This document shows, piece after piece, positions 46,977-56,022 of a stretch of DNA of 64,000 nt; the stretch's first letter is position 1; each line of letters opens with the position of its first letter. Both the position numbers and the translations under genes were made by a program. Source of the DNA: Bradyrhizobium arachidis (GTDB lineage: Bacteria; Pseudomonadota; Alphaproteobacteria; Rhizobiales; Xanthobacteraceae); contig NZ_CP030050.1 of the NCBI RefSeq assembly GCF_015291705.1, positions 6,138,001 to 6,202,000 of the forward strand, written 5' to 3'. The notes under the pieces were generated by a model. It saw only the letters and a program-made list of their open reading frames with translations, was not told the origin of the DNA and searched no databases.

Positions 46977-47744
46977 TTACGTGCCGAGCAGCGGCTCGAT
47001 GCTGCAATCGAGCAGGCGCGGGTCGATCCCCGCCTCCATGCCCGTGAACATGGAGCCCATGTAGTCGATCAGTGCATCGCTCGCCTTGACGGCATCCTCG
47101 GCGCGGCGGTTCGCGACTGCGTTTAGAATACCGAGGTGATGATCGATCGTTCCTGACAGATCGGCCTGCCCTGGCATGAAGCGGTGGTGGATGTAGCCGA
47201 TGCGGCGGTAGAGCGTGTGCAGCGGCCGCAGCGTGTGCACCAGGAACGGCTCGCCGGCGGCCTCCAGCACCAGCGCGTCGATACGGCGGTCGAGGCTGTT
47301 GAACTCGTCGAGGGTCAAAGTTGCGCGACGTTCACGCAGCAGCCGCTCAATGTGCAGCGCCTGATTGCGGTGGGAAAGGCTGGCGCGATCCGCCGCGAGG
47401 CGAATGACAAAACGCTCCATGTCGCGGCGCAAGGCCAGCAGCATCCGCTCGCGCGCAAGATCGATCGGCGCGATGTGCAGGCCGTGGCGCGGACGGATGA
47501 TAATGAGCGTGTCGGCGGACAGACGATTGACGGCGTGATGCACCGGCGTGCGCCCGAAGCCGGTGATGTGCTGCAATTCCAGCATCGTCATGAATTGTCC
47601 GGGCTTGAGCTCGCAATGAACAAGGAGCTCTTCGATCTTCTGATAGGCGAGCTCGAAGAAGTTGAGCCGATTGCGTCGCGAGGGCTTGCCCTCGCCGTCG
47701 TCGTCGTTTCTCACCACCTCGAGCGCGCGCTTGCGCCGTGCCAT
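46977..47744 (-). CDS. GntR-family (FCD type) transcriptional regulator
   Basis: 255 residues. An N-terminal winged helix (residues about 30-95: L-A-Y-Q-K-I-E-E-L-L, then I-T-G-F-G-R-T-P-V-H-H-A-V-N-R-L) is followed by an all-helical effector domain with H-H-L-G-I-L-N-A-V-A near 210. This matches FadR/GntR-type regulators of sugar-acid pathways. It heads an operon with the MFS carrier. Two ACATGTTG boxes in the divergent promoter are the likely binding sites, and the effector is probably a substrate or intermediate of the pathway. Confidence 0.87.
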   Translation of the reverse strand: MARRKRALEVVRNDDDGEGKPSRRNRLNFFELAYQKIEELLVHCELKPGQFMTMLELQHITGFGRTPVHHAVNRLSADTLIIIRPRHGLHIAPIDLARERMLLALRRDMERFVIRLAADRASLSHRNQALHIERLLRERRATLTLDEFNSLDRRIDALVLEAAGEPFLVHTLRPLHTLYRRIGYIHHRFMPGQADLSGTIDHHLGILNAVANRRAEDAVKASDALIDYMGSMFTGMEAGIDPRLLDCSIEPLLGT

Positions 47745-47810
47745 GTCGTCCTCTCCCGTCAGGTCCGCGCTCTCGTTGTCGGGCGGCGCCTTATTTGTGG
47801 CACCCTTAAA

Positions 47811-47870
47811 ACATGTTGTGATATATTACAAGCAGGCGTAAGACTTCCGCGCGATCTGCAACATGTTGCA
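47811..47870. promoter_or_regulatory. Two GntR-type operator boxes in a divergent promoter
   Basis: ACATGTTGT at 47811-47819 and a perfect 14-bp palindrome TGCAACATGTTGCA at 47857-47870 share the core ACATGTTG, 50 bp apart. They lie between the GntR/MFS operon and the dehydratase operon. Two similar symmetric boxes in such a gap fit repression by the GntR protein, with possible looping. Confidence 0.65.
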
Positions 47871-47917
47871 ATGCAAAATGAGAAGTCGGGCGCGAGGCGC
47901 CTTTCGATGGGAGGATA

Positions 47918-49123
47918 ATGGCCGTGAAGATCACGTCGATCGAGACGCTGCGCACCGAGGAATTCTCCAACGTCATCTGGGTACGCATCCACACGGATGC
48001 GGGCGTGATCGGTCTCGGCGAGACCTTCTATGGCGCAGGCGCCGTCGAAGCGCAGATCCACGACACGTTCGCGGGCCGCCTGCTCGGCCGCAATCCCCTG
48101 CACATCGAGGCGATCCATCGCGACATGCTGAACCTGCCGATGGCGCAGTCCTCGACCGGCGTCGAATATCGTGCGGCGTCAGCGATCGACATCGCGCTGT
48201 GGGACCTGTTCGGCAAGGTCTGCAATCAGCCGGTTCACCAGATGCTCGGCGGCCTCTGCCGCGACAAGCAGCGCATCTACAACACCTGCGCCGGCACCCA
48301 ATATGTCCGCTCCACCAATATCAGCCCGGTCGCCAACTGGAATCTCGGGGCGTCCAAGGGTCCCTATGAAGACCTCGACGGCTTCATGAACCACGCCGAT
48401 GCGCTCGCCGAGAGCCTGCTTGAAAGCGGCATCTCCGCGATGAAGATCTGGCCGTTCGATCCGGCGGCTCAGGAGAACAAGGGCCTCTACATCACCGCAG
48501 CCCAGATGAAGCAGGCGATCGAGCCGTTCGAGAAGATCCGCAAGGCCGTCGGCGACAAGATGGAGATCATGGTCGAGCTCCACTCGCTGTGGAATCTGCC
48601 GACCGCCAAACAGATCGCGCGCGCGCTCGAGCCCTACAAGCCGACCTGGTACGAAGACCCGATCCGCATGAACTCGCCGCAGGCGCTGGCCGAATATGCC
48701 CGCTCGACCGACGTCTGGGTCTGCGCCAGCGAGACGCTCGGCTCGCGCTTCCCCTACAAGGACATGCTCGACCGCGACGCCATGCATGTCGTGATGGCGG
48801 ACCTGTGCTGGACCGGCGGCCTCACCGAGGGCCGCAAGATCGCGGCCATGGCCGAGACCTATCACCGCCCCTTCGCGCCGCACGACTGCATCGGCCCGAT
48901 CGGCTTCATCGCCGCCATCCACATGTCGTTCAGCCAGCCCAACACCTTGATCCAGGAATCCGTGCGCGCCTTCTACAAGGGCTGGTACAATGAGCTCGTC
49001 ACCACCATGCCCACCATCAAGGACGGCTATGTCTTCCCGATGGAAGGACCCGGCCTTGGCGTCGATCTCCTGCCCGCCGTCTTTGACCGCACCGATCTCA
49101 CTGTGCGCCGCTCCAACGTCTGA
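47918..49123 (+). CDS. Enolase-superfamily sugar-acid dehydratase (mandelate racemase/muconate lactonizing type)
   Basis: 401 residues. The N-terminal capping domain ends near 125, and a TIM-barrel follows. Candidate catalytic and metal residues are Lys176 in M-K-I-W-P-F-D, Glu220 and His222 in V-E-L-H-S-L-W, Glu246 in W-Y-E-D-P, Glu272 in S-E-T-L-G, Asp295 in M-A-D-L-C, and His322 in A-P-H-D-C-I-G-P. K-I-W in place of the usual K-x-K triad and the H-D-C motif resemble sugar-acid dehydratases more than racemases. With the next two oxidoreductase genes it should convert an aldonate or aldarate to a keto acid. The precise substrate needs assay. Confidence 0.82.
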   Translation: MAVKITSIETLRTEEFSNVIWVRIHTDAGVIGLGETFYGAGAVEAQIHDTFAGRLLGRNPLHIEAIHRDMLNLPMAQSSTGVEYRAASAIDIALWDLFGKVCNQPVHQMLGGLCRDKQRIYNTCAGTQYVRSTNISPVANWNLGASKGPYEDLDGFMNHADALAESLLESGISAMKIWPFDPAAQENKGLYITAAQMKQAIEPFEKIRKAVGDKMEIMVELHSLWNLPTAKQIARALEPYKPTWYEDPIRMNSPQALAEYARSTDVWVCASETLGSRFPYKDMLDRDAMHVVMADLCWTGGLTEGRKIAAMAETYHRPFAPHDCIGPIGFIAAIHMSFSQPNTLIQESVRAFYKGWYNELVTTMPTIKDGYVFPMEGPGLGVDLLPAVFDRTDLTVRRSNV

Positions 49124-49134
49124 GGAATTTTGAG

Positions 49135-49902
49135 ATGAGCACCACCCTGTTCGACCTCTCCGGCCGCACCGCACTCGTGACCGGCTCCTCGCGCGGGCTC
49201 GGCCGCGCCATCGCCGAGGGCATGGCCAAGGCCGGCGCGAAGATCATCGTCAACGGCGTCGATGCCAAGCGCGTCGAGCAGGCCGTCGCCGAATTCCGCG
49301 CTGCCGGGCATCAGGCCGAAGGCGCGGCCTTCAACGTCACCGACGAGCCCGCCATCGTCGCCGCCTTCAACGACTTCGACAGACAAGGCCTCGCCGTCGA
49401 CATCGTCGTCAACAATGCCGGCATCCAGCACCGCAAGCCGCTGGTGGAATTCACCACCGACGAATGGCGCAAGGTGATCGAGACCAACCTGACCAGCGCC
49501 TTCGTGATCGGCCGTGAGGCGGCCAAGCGCATGATCCCGCGCAAGCACGGCAAGATCATCAACATCGGCTCGCTCGGCAGCGAGCTCGCGCGCCCGACCA
49601 TCGCGCCCTACACGGCCGCCAAGGGCGGCATCAAGAACCTGACCCGCTCGATGGCGGTGGAATGGGCCCAGCACGGCATCCAGGCCAACGCGATCGGCCC
49701 CGGCTACATGCTCACCGACATGAACGAGGCGCTGGTCAACAACGCCGACTTCAACAACTGGCTGATGGGCCGCATCCCGTCAAAACGCTGGGGCAAGCCG
49801 GATGAGCTGGTCGGCGCCGCGATCTTCCTCGCCTCAGACGCATCCACCTATGTCAACGGCCAGATCATCTATGTCGATGGCGGCATGATCGCCGCGATGT
49901 AA
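49135..49902 (+). CDS. SDR oxidoreductase, gluconate 5-dehydrogenase-like
   Basis: 255 residues. It is a classical SDR with T-G-S-S-R-G-L-G-R at about 16-24, N-N-A-G-I-Q near 92, catalytic Ser in N-I-G-S-L, and the Y-T-A-A-K active motif near 160 in full. The C-terminal G-Q-I-I-Y-V-D-G-G matches gluconate 5-dehydrogenase relatives. It follows the dehydratase by 11 bp and precedes an idonate-dehydrogenase-like gene, so reduction or oxidation of a 5-keto sugar acid is likely. Confidence 0.85.
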   Translation: MSTTLFDLSGRTALVTGSSRGLGRAIAEGMAKAGAKIIVNGVDAKRVEQAVAEFRAAGHQAEGAAFNVTDEPAIVAAFNDFDRQGLAVDIVVNNAGIQHRKPLVEFTTDEWRKVIETNLTSAFVIGREAAKRMIPRKHGKIINIGSLGSELARPTIAPYTAAKGGIKNLTRSMAVEWAQHGIQANAIGPGYMLTDMNEALVNNADFNNWLMGRIPSKRWGKPDELVGAAIFLASDASTYVNGQIIYVDGGMIAAM

Positions 49903-49923
49903 TCGCCAACAGGGAACGAGACC

Positions 49924-50955
49924 ATGCGCGCCGTCGTCATTCACGCCCCGAAAGACCTCCGGATCGACAGCTATCCCGACGCGGAGCCCGGCCCGGGCGA
50001 GGTCCGCGTCAAGATCGCCAATGGCGGCATCTGCGGCTCCGATCTGCACTACTACCATCACGGCGGTTTCGGCGTCGTGCGCATCCAGCAGCCGATGGCG
50101 CTGGGGCATGAGATCGCCGGCGTGGTTGCGGCGGTGGGCGACGGCGTCACCAGCGTGAAGGCAGGCACCCGCGTCGCGGTCAATCCGAGCAAGCCGTGCG
50201 GGGCGTGCCTGCATTGCCAGGAGGGCATGCGCAACCAGTGCCTCGACATGCGCTTCCTCGGCAGCGCGATGCGCTTTCCACATGTGCAGGGCGGCTTTCG
50301 CGAGTTCATCACCGTCGACGCGACCCAGGCCGTGCCGATCGCGGACAAGCTCTCGCTGGCGGAAGCCGCGGTCGCCGAGCCGCTCGCAGTGTGCCTGCAT
50401 GCCGGCAAGCAGGCCGGCCCTCTCCTCGGCAAGCGCGTGCTGATTACCGGCTGCGGCCCGATCGGCGCGCTGATGATTCTTGTCTCACGCTTCGGCGGCG
50501 CGTCCGAGATCGTGGTGACGGATGTGGCCGATGCGCCGCTCGCGGTCGCCAAAAAGCTCGGCGCCACGCACGCGATCAACGTCGCGAGCAATGCCGCCGC
50601 GCTCGATCCCTGGCGCACCGGCAAGGGCGTGTTCGACACGCTGTTCGAGGCCTCGGGCAATCAGGCCGCGCTGCGCACCGCGCTTGACGTGCTCAGGCCC
50701 GGCGCGACGCTGGTGCAGCTCGGCCTCGGCGGCGAGATGACGCTGCCGATCAACACCATCGTCGCCAAGGAATTGCAGCTCCGCGGCACCTTCCGCTTCG
50801 ATCCCGAGTTCGAGCTGGCAGTGCGGCTGATGGGCGACGGCCTGATCGACGTCAAGCCGCTGATCACGGCGACCATGCCGTTCGAGAACGCGGTCGTCGC
50901 CTTCGAGCTCGCCAGCGACCGCTCGCAATCGATGAAGGTGCAACTAACCTTCTAA
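49924..50955 (+). CDS. Zinc alcohol dehydrogenase, L-idonate 5-dehydrogenase-like
   Basis: 343 residues of the medium-chain dehydrogenase family. Catalytic zinc ligands are Cys37 in G-I-C-G-S-D-L-H and the G-H-E-I-A-G segment. A structural zinc lobe has C-G-A-C-L-H-C-x6-C. The NAD-binding loop is G-C-G-P-I-G-A. L-idonate 5-dehydrogenase interconverts L-idonate and 5-keto-D-gluconate. The context with a gluconate 5-dehydrogenase-like SDR supports this, but other sugar alcohols or acids are possible. It is the last gene of the operon. Confidence 0.83.
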   Translation: MRAVVIHAPKDLRIDSYPDAEPGPGEVRVKIANGGICGSDLHYYHHGGFGVVRIQQPMALGHEIAGVVAAVGDGVTSVKAGTRVAVNPSKPCGACLHCQEGMRNQCLDMRFLGSAMRFPHVQGGFREFITVDATQAVPIADKLSLAEAAVAEPLAVCLHAGKQAGPLLGKRVLITGCGPIGALMILVSRFGGASEIVVTDVADAPLAVAKKLGATHAINVASNAAALDPWRTGKGVFDTLFEASGNQAALRTALDVLRPGATLVQLGLGGEMTLPINTIVAKELQLRGTFRFDPEFELAVRLMGDGLIDVKPLITATMPFENAVVAFELASDRSQSMKVQLTF

Positions 50956-50956
50956 G

Positions 50957-51823
50957 CTACTGGCTCTCGACCAGGCTTTCGCTCACGAGCCGAACGGCCC
51001 CTCGTTTCCACGAATAGTCCGCGCCCATGCGCAGACCGCTATCCCCGCGCGCCAGCACCGCGCCGGTCCTGGCATCGCGGACCTGGAAGCCCAGGGTATA
51101 TTCGGTGCGGCTGACCCGCCGCACCACGCCGATCAGCGACTGATCCGCGCCGAGCTTCTGCGCGATCGATGCCTCGCAACCGTTGCAATCGCGCAAGGCG
51201 TGCGCCTTGGCCGCCTCGCCGCCAATCTCGACGATGCGATAGCGGCCGGATTGACTGAGCACCTCGCGCACGCCGGCCGTGACTTCGGTGAGGTACGACG
51301 CATCCGACGCGGCTGACGCGCCCGCTGATGCGGCGGTCGTGTCCTCCAGCTCGAAATCGAACACCGCAAGCGCGACCGGCGCGGGCGTGCCGAGCGCGGC
51401 CATCACCTCGCGCGAGACAAAAATCTCGGCGCGCTCCCATGATTCATCATTGTCGCCGCGAAAAGTGTAGAGCTTGTCCATCACCAGCTTTTTGGCGCCG
51501 ACGTCGATCACGGCGACCTTGGCCCATTGCACCAGCGTGCTGGTCTTCTGGATGCCGCCGATCACCTTGAACGCCGCGCCGTCCTGGGCCGACGGCGCCA
51601 GCCGATAACGGCCGTCCGCGCCGATGTCCCGCCTGAGCGCTGCCATGAATGCCGACAGCCGCCGCTCGTGGGCGGCGGTCTGGTTGGCCGGTTCGGCCGA
51701 CGTATCGGTATAGCTGAAATCGTCCATGGCGACGCCAATGGCGGCCTCGGCGCCGGCCGGCGAAGTGGCCACCGGGAGGACGAGGAAGAAAAGCGCAGAG
51801 AGGATCAATCGGGTGCGGTGCAT
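50957..51823 (-). CDS. Exported DUF3280-like protein
   Basis: 288 residues from ATG at 51823, with a Sec signal peptide ending A-G-A-E-A; the frame is open upstream but lacks a signal. The mature protein has two similar alpha/beta halves, G-V-A-M-D-D-F-S-Y and A-V-F-D-F-E-L-E-D-T-T, as in DUF3280/DUF2380 proteins. Two Cys occur at D-C-N-G-C. The enzymatic role is unknown. It is divergent from a histidine kinase/regulator pair, an arrangement suggesting co-regulation. Its stop is one base beyond the idonate-dehydrogenase-like stop. Confidence 0.65.
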   Translation of the reverse strand: MHRTRLILSALFFLVLPVATSPAGAEAAIGVAMDDFSYTDTSAEPANQTAAHERRLSAFMAALRRDIGADGRYRLAPSAQDGAAFKVIGGIQKTSTLVQWAKVAVIDVGAKKLVMDKLYTFRGDNDESWERAEIFVSREVMAALGTPAPVALAVFDFELEDTTAASAGASAASDASYLTEVTAGVREVLSQSGRYRIVEIGGEAAKAHALRDCNGCEASIAQKLGADQSLIGVVRRVSRTEYTLGFQVRDARTGAVLARGDSGLRMGADYSWKRGAVRLVSESLVESQ

Positions 51824-52010
51824 GCGGGCCTCATGTGATGGAGCGGCGGCGCAATCTGGCGGGCAGCCCCGCGCCATGCAGCCGCACCGGTCCCGATCAG
51901 CGCCGGGAAAATTTCACGACATTGCAGTGCGGTAAAGCGTAACGCTTTGCGCGGCTTGCGTTCTGCCGTTTAATGCGCGGGCGACAAACCCGTTCGCCAG
52001 GTGCCCGCCG

Positions 52011-53393
52011 ATGTGGAACCGTCCGAGGTTCGATCTCAAGGTCCGACTGACGTTGCGCGTGGCCGCCATATCGGCCGCCTGCTTCGCCGCGATCTCCGCC
52101 TATTTCCTCATCACGGCCGACCGCGCCGCCCATGCGCGGATCGACAGCATCGCCGCCATCGTGGCGAAGTCGCTGGAGCTGCAGCAGGGCAAGGTCCAGT
52201 GGGTGGCCGCCCCGCGCGCGGACTTTCCGAATCTCGATCCCGTGGCGGCCTATGTGATGACGCCCGGCCTGTGTCTGGCCGTCCGCGGCACCGACGGCGA
52301 CATGCTCCAGCGCTTCTGTAGCGGTGTGCCTCCGGCAACGCCGCCGCCGCAGGCCTTCACGGCGTTCTATCGCAGCCTGTTCGACCCCGGCCGCGAGGCG
52401 GCTCGGCCGGTGATCGTGCGCGGAGCAAAGCTCGGCGATGCCGTGGTCTGGCTCGATCCGACGGTGCAGACGGCCGAAGCCTGGCACGAGGCCGGCCGGC
52501 TGATGCTGGCGCTCGCAATCGCCCTGCCGCTATTGTGCGTCCTGGTTTACGCCGCGCTGGCGCGGGCGCTGCGCCCAACCCACATGATCCGCACCGGCCT
52601 CGAACGGGTCGCCGCCGGCGACCTCACCGCGCGGCTGCCGCCGTTCGACCTCGCCGAGCTGTCCGCCATCCGCGACGTCTTCAACCATCTCGCCGAAAGC
52701 CTCGACACTGCGCTCGCCGAGCGCAACGAGCTGACGCGTAAACTGATCGCGCTCCAGGACGAGGAGCGCCGTCATCTGGCGCGCGAGCTGCACGACGAGT
52801 TCGGCCAGTCGCTGGCCGCCATCCGCGCGCTCGCCTCCTCCGCCCGCCAGACCGCCGCGCAGGATTGTCCTGCCCTGCTCGGCGAATGCGATGGCATCGC
52901 GCGGACCGCGACCGGCATGATGGAGACGCTGCGCGGCGCGCTGTTCCGGCTGCGCCCGCCCGACGTCGAGGAGCTCGGGCTCGTCGCCAGTCTCGAAGGC
53001 CTGGTCGCAGGGTGGAATGGACGCAGCCGCGGCGAGACGCGCTTTGCGATCCGTTTCGACGGCACGTTCGAGACCCTGCCGGCCACGATCAGCGCCAATC
53101 TCTACCGCATCGTGCAGGAGGCGCTCACCAACGCCGCCAAGCATGCCGGCGCCACCAAGGTCAGCCTGGAACTGACGATGCGCCCTGAGGAGATCGCGCT
53201 CGCGATCGACGATGACGGACGCTCGGCCGATCCCGCCGGGAAATCCGGAATGGGCCTGCTCGGCATGCGCGAGCGTGTCGCGGCCTTGCGCGGCCGGCTG
53301 AGCTTCGAGCCGGGACCGAACGGCGGCTCGGCGCTGCGCGTCGTCATTCCGCTTGCGGCCGCCGATCGGCCGGTGCTGGAGCACGCGGCATGA
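52011..53393 (+). CDS. NarL-type membrane sensor histidine kinase
   Basis: 460 residues. There are two transmembrane segments (about 15-37 and 165-185) flanking a periplasmic sensor region. A HAMP linker follows at 187-240, then a HisKA_3 domain with R-E-L-H-D-E-F-G-Q-S near 258-267 (His260) and an ATPase with N-L-Y-R-I-V-Q-E-A-L-T-N-A and G-M-G-L-L-G-M-R-E-R. The stop overlaps the start of the response-regulator gene (ATGA), so they form a two-component pair. The signal is unknown. A DUF3280-like exported protein is divergent. Confidence 0.9.
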   Translation: MWNRPRFDLKVRLTLRVAAISAACFAAISAYFLITADRAAHARIDSIAAIVAKSLELQQGKVQWVAAPRADFPNLDPVAAYVMTPGLCLAVRGTDGDMLQRFCSGVPPATPPPQAFTAFYRSLFDPGREAARPVIVRGAKLGDAVVWLDPTVQTAEAWHEAGRLMLALAIALPLLCVLVYAALARALRPTHMIRTGLERVAAGDLTARLPPFDLAELSAIRDVFNHLAESLDTALAERNELTRKLIALQDEERRHLARELHDEFGQSLAAIRALASSARQTAAQDCPALLGECDGIARTATGMMETLRGALFRLRPPDVEELGLVASLEGLVAGWNGRSRGETRFAIRFDGTFETLPATISANLYRIVQEALTNAAKHAGATKVSLELTMRPEEIALAIDDDGRSADPAGKSGMGLLGMRERVAALRGRLSFEPGPNGGSALRVVIPLAAADRPVLEHAA

Positions 53394-54067
53394 CCGCGAC
53401 GATTCTGCTGGTCGACGATCATTCCGTCGTGCGCGAGGGCTACCGCTCCGTGCTCGAGAAGCAGCCGGGCCTGCGCGTCGTCGCCGAGGCGTCCGACGGC
53501 GCCGAGGCCTACCGGCTGTTCAAATCCGAGGCGCCCGACCTCGTCATCATGGATCTGAGCATGCCCGGCATCGGCGGCATCGAGGCCGTCAGGCGCATCA
53601 GGCAATGGGACAAGTCCGCACGGATCCTCGTCTTCACCATGCACCAGAACGCCGGTTTCGCCGTGCAGGCGATCCGCGCTGGCGCGCGCGGCTACGTCAC
53701 CAAGATGAGCCCGCCGGAGACGCTGGTGCGCGCGGTGATGGACGTGCTGGCCGGCAAGATCGCCATCAGCCCCGACATCGACCACGAGCTGGCGCTGAGC
53801 CGCATCAGCGGCGAGAGCTCGGCCGCCGACGTGCTCACGCCGCGCGAATTCGAGGTGCTGCGGCTGTTGCTCGCCGAGAACACGACGGAGGAGATCGCCG
53901 AGACGCTGCATGTCAGCCCAAAGACGGTCGCCAACCTGCATTCGCTGATCAAGGACAAGCTCGGCGTCGGCTCCGACATCGAGCTGGTCCGGCTGGCGTT
54001 GCGTCAGGGACTTCTGACAGAGGTCGATCTCGGTGAGACTCGATCGATCAGGCCAGATAACGCGTGA
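53390..54067 (+). CDS. NarL/LuxR-type response regulator
   Basis: 225 residues. The receiver has acidic pocket D-D-H near 9-11, the phosphorylation site Asp55 in I-M-D-L-S-M-P-G, and Lys in T-K-M-S-P-P. The LuxR-type helix-turn-helix lies at about 148-205 (L-T-P-R-E-F-E-V-L-R, then V-S-P-K-T-V-A-N-L-H). It is co-translated with the upstream kinase and overlaps by 20 bp the stop of a convergent membrane-protein gene. Confidence 0.92.
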   Translation: MTATILLVDDHSVVREGYRSVLEKQPGLRVVAEASDGAEAYRLFKSEAPDLVIMDLSMPGIGGIEAVRRIRQWDKSARILVFTMHQNAGFAVQAIRAGARGYVTKMSPPETLVRAVMDVLAGKIAISPDIDHELALSRISGESSAADVLTPREFEVLRLLLAENTTEEIAETLHVSPKTVANLHSLIKDKLGVGSDIELVRLALRQGLLTEVDLGETRSIRPDNA

Positions 54068-54890
54068 GATAGCCTTCCATGGCGTAGAGCGCGCAGAGCG
54101 CGAGGCTCGACCACACCGCGGCGCTGAAATACAGGAACATCCAGGTCAGCTCGCCCTTCCAGTGCGCGATGTCGTGGGTCACCACCCAGCGCGTCGAGAC
54201 GTCATGCAGGCCTTCGAGCAAGCCAAGGAATCTGTTGCCCTCGGCGTGCCCTGCCCGCCAGCGGCTGAGATACATCGGCACGTCGACGGTGACGAGGAAG
54301 GCGAGGAAGCAGGCGATGCCGACGATGCCGGCGATCAGCGCCCAGCGCACCGGCCCCTGGAATTCCGGCATCAGGCGGCACAGCGCGATGCCGGCGAGGA
54401 AGAAGGTCACCGCCCACAGCGAGTTCTCGATCGCGTTGTAGAGGAAGTTGGTGGTCACGACCGCGTACCAGGAGAAGCACTCCGCGACGATGATCACCGG
54501 CACGATCAACCACGCGATGGTCACCACGGTTTCCGCGCCGGTCATGGTGCCAAACTGGTGCAGGATGATGGCCCATTGTGCCGCGAAGCAGACTTCGGCC
54601 ACGGTCGCGACCGTGCGACCGACGAAGACGCTCGACAGCCAGGTGTCGAACAGGCAGATGCGCTGCACGTCGGCGCGCGGCAGCACCGAGCGGAAAGCGC
54701 AGCCGAACACATAGGCGGCGCAGAGCAGGAACATCAGGCCGATATCAGAGCCGCCGCCGACGCTCCCTGCGACCGTCGGATAGAACTCGCGATACAGCAT
54801 GAACCAGACGAGGATGTTGGCGGCACTGACCAGCGTCAGGGACCCCCACCACCACGCGAGGGGATTTGACCGCGCCTGCCACTGCAACAT
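54048..54890 (-). CDS. Multi-pass membrane protein of unknown function
   Basis: 280 residues from ATG at 54890, with GGAG nearby. The frame is open far upstream, but only this part has a membrane-protein composition. There are six to seven hydrophobic segments, including L-I-V-P-V-I-I-V-A-E-C-F-S-W-Y and V-T-F-F-L-A-G-I-A-L. I recognise no family motif. It diverges from an IclR-type gene across a 211-bp gap. Confidence 0.65.
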   Translation of the reverse strand: MLQWQARSNPLAWWWGSLTLVSAANILVWFMLYREFYPTVAGSVGGGSDIGLMFLLCAAYVFGCAFRSVLPRADVQRICLFDTWLSSVFVGRTVATVAEVCFAAQWAIILHQFGTMTGAETVVTIAWLIVPVIIVAECFSWYAVVTTNFLYNAIENSLWAVTFFLAGIALCRLMPEFQGPVRWALIAGIVGIACFLAFLVTVDVPMYLSRWRAGHAEGNRFLGLLEGLHDVSTRWVVTHDIAHWKGELTWMFLYFSAAVWSSLALCALYAMEGYLTRYLA

Positions 54891-55101
54891 GATTCGCTCC
54901 GCTGTAATCGACGTGACATGTCCTCGTAATAATAATGTCACAAGACGCCACGCAATCACGACAAAAATTTGTGCGCTTGAGCGTTCCGGGCGCGCTTGGG
55001 GCGACACCGAAGACGGCGAAACGCCGTCCGCATAGTGGACGGTTTTGGAGCCATCTTCGATTTTATTGGACAAAGTCGCACCCCACGTTCGATATTCGAG
55101 C

Positions 55102-55986
55102 ATGTCCCGCGCTTCCTCATCCAAACGGCGTCTTCCACACGCGACCGCCGCCGCGGTGCTCGCGGCGAGCACCGATGACGCCGCCTTCGCAACCACGCTG
55201 GCAAAAGGTCTCGTCGTGCTCGAGGCCTTCAAGGCCGGCACCACCCTGCTCGGCAACATGGAGCTGTCGAAGCTGACGGGCATCCCGCGGCCGACCGTGG
55301 CGCGGCTGACGCATACGCTGGCCGAGCTCGGATACCTCCGCTACGAAGCCGCGCGGACGAAATACCGTCTCGCTGCACGTGCGCTGCGGATAGCGCACCC
55401 GCTGCTTGCCGACATGCAATTTCGGCAGCTGGCGCGGCCGATGATGCAGGAGCTGGCGCAGAGCGTGCGCGGCACGGTCTCGATCGGCCTGCTCGATGCG
55501 ACCTCGATGATCTACGTCGAGACTGCGCGCTCCGGCGATGTCGGTCCGCACGTCCCCGACGTCGGCATGCCGATTCCCGTCGTGATGACCGCGATGGGCC
55601 GTGCCGCGGCAGCAACCTTGCCGCTGGCCGATGCGGAGCGGCTTGAACGGCAGATCGCAGCCGAAGACGCCGAGCTGTGGGCGGCCTTCCGCGACAAATA
55701 CCGCGCCGGGCTCGCCCAATGCGCCAGCCGCGGCTTCTGCACCTGTTTTGGCGAGTACATCGCCTCGATCCATGCCGTCGCTGCGCCGCTGTTTCACGCG
55801 CGCGAGCTCAATCAGTCCTTCTCGATCAATTGCGGCATCCCTGCGTTTCGGCTCCAGCCAGGTCAGCTGGAGGGCGAGATCGGCCCGCGGATCGCCGCCC
55901 TTGCCGACAGCATCCGCGGTGTGGTCCATGCGGCGGAGCCTGCCGTCGAGATGCGAAAATCAAACAAGAAGAGCGCCAATCGATGA
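55102..55986 (+). CDS. IclR-family transcriptional regulator
   Basis: 294 residues from ATG at 55102. A winged helix (about 45-105: M-E-L-S-K-L-T-G-I-P-R-P-T-V-A-R-L) is followed by a GAF-like effector domain with S-I-G-L-L-D, Y-V-E-T-A-R-S-G-D-V and F-S-I-N-C-G-I-P. IclR proteins often control uptake and breakdown of aromatic or organic acids. The next gene, 36 bp downstream, is a TctC-type binding protein and is the likely target. Confidence 0.88.
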   Translation: MSRASSSKRRLPHATAAAVLAASTDDAAFATTLAKGLVVLEAFKAGTTLLGNMELSKLTGIPRPTVARLTHTLAELGYLRYEAARTKYRLAARALRIAHPLLADMQFRQLARPMMQELAQSVRGTVSIGLLDATSMIYVETARSGDVGPHVPDVGMPIPVVMTAMGRAAAATLPLADAERLERQIAAEDAELWAAFRDKYRAGLAQCASRGFCTCFGEYIASIHAVAAPLFHARELNQSFSINCGIPAFRLQPGQLEGEIGPRIAALADSIRGVVHAAEPAVEMRKSNKKSANR

Positions 55987-56022
55987 ACAACAAAACTGGC
56001 GCTCCACGCCCGGGAGGCCAAC

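Noticed and set aside
54891-55283. 131-residue N-terminal extension of the membrane protein at 54048
   Set aside because: It overlaps the start of the divergent IclR gene and lacks membrane-protein composition; ATG at 54890 has GGAG upstream.
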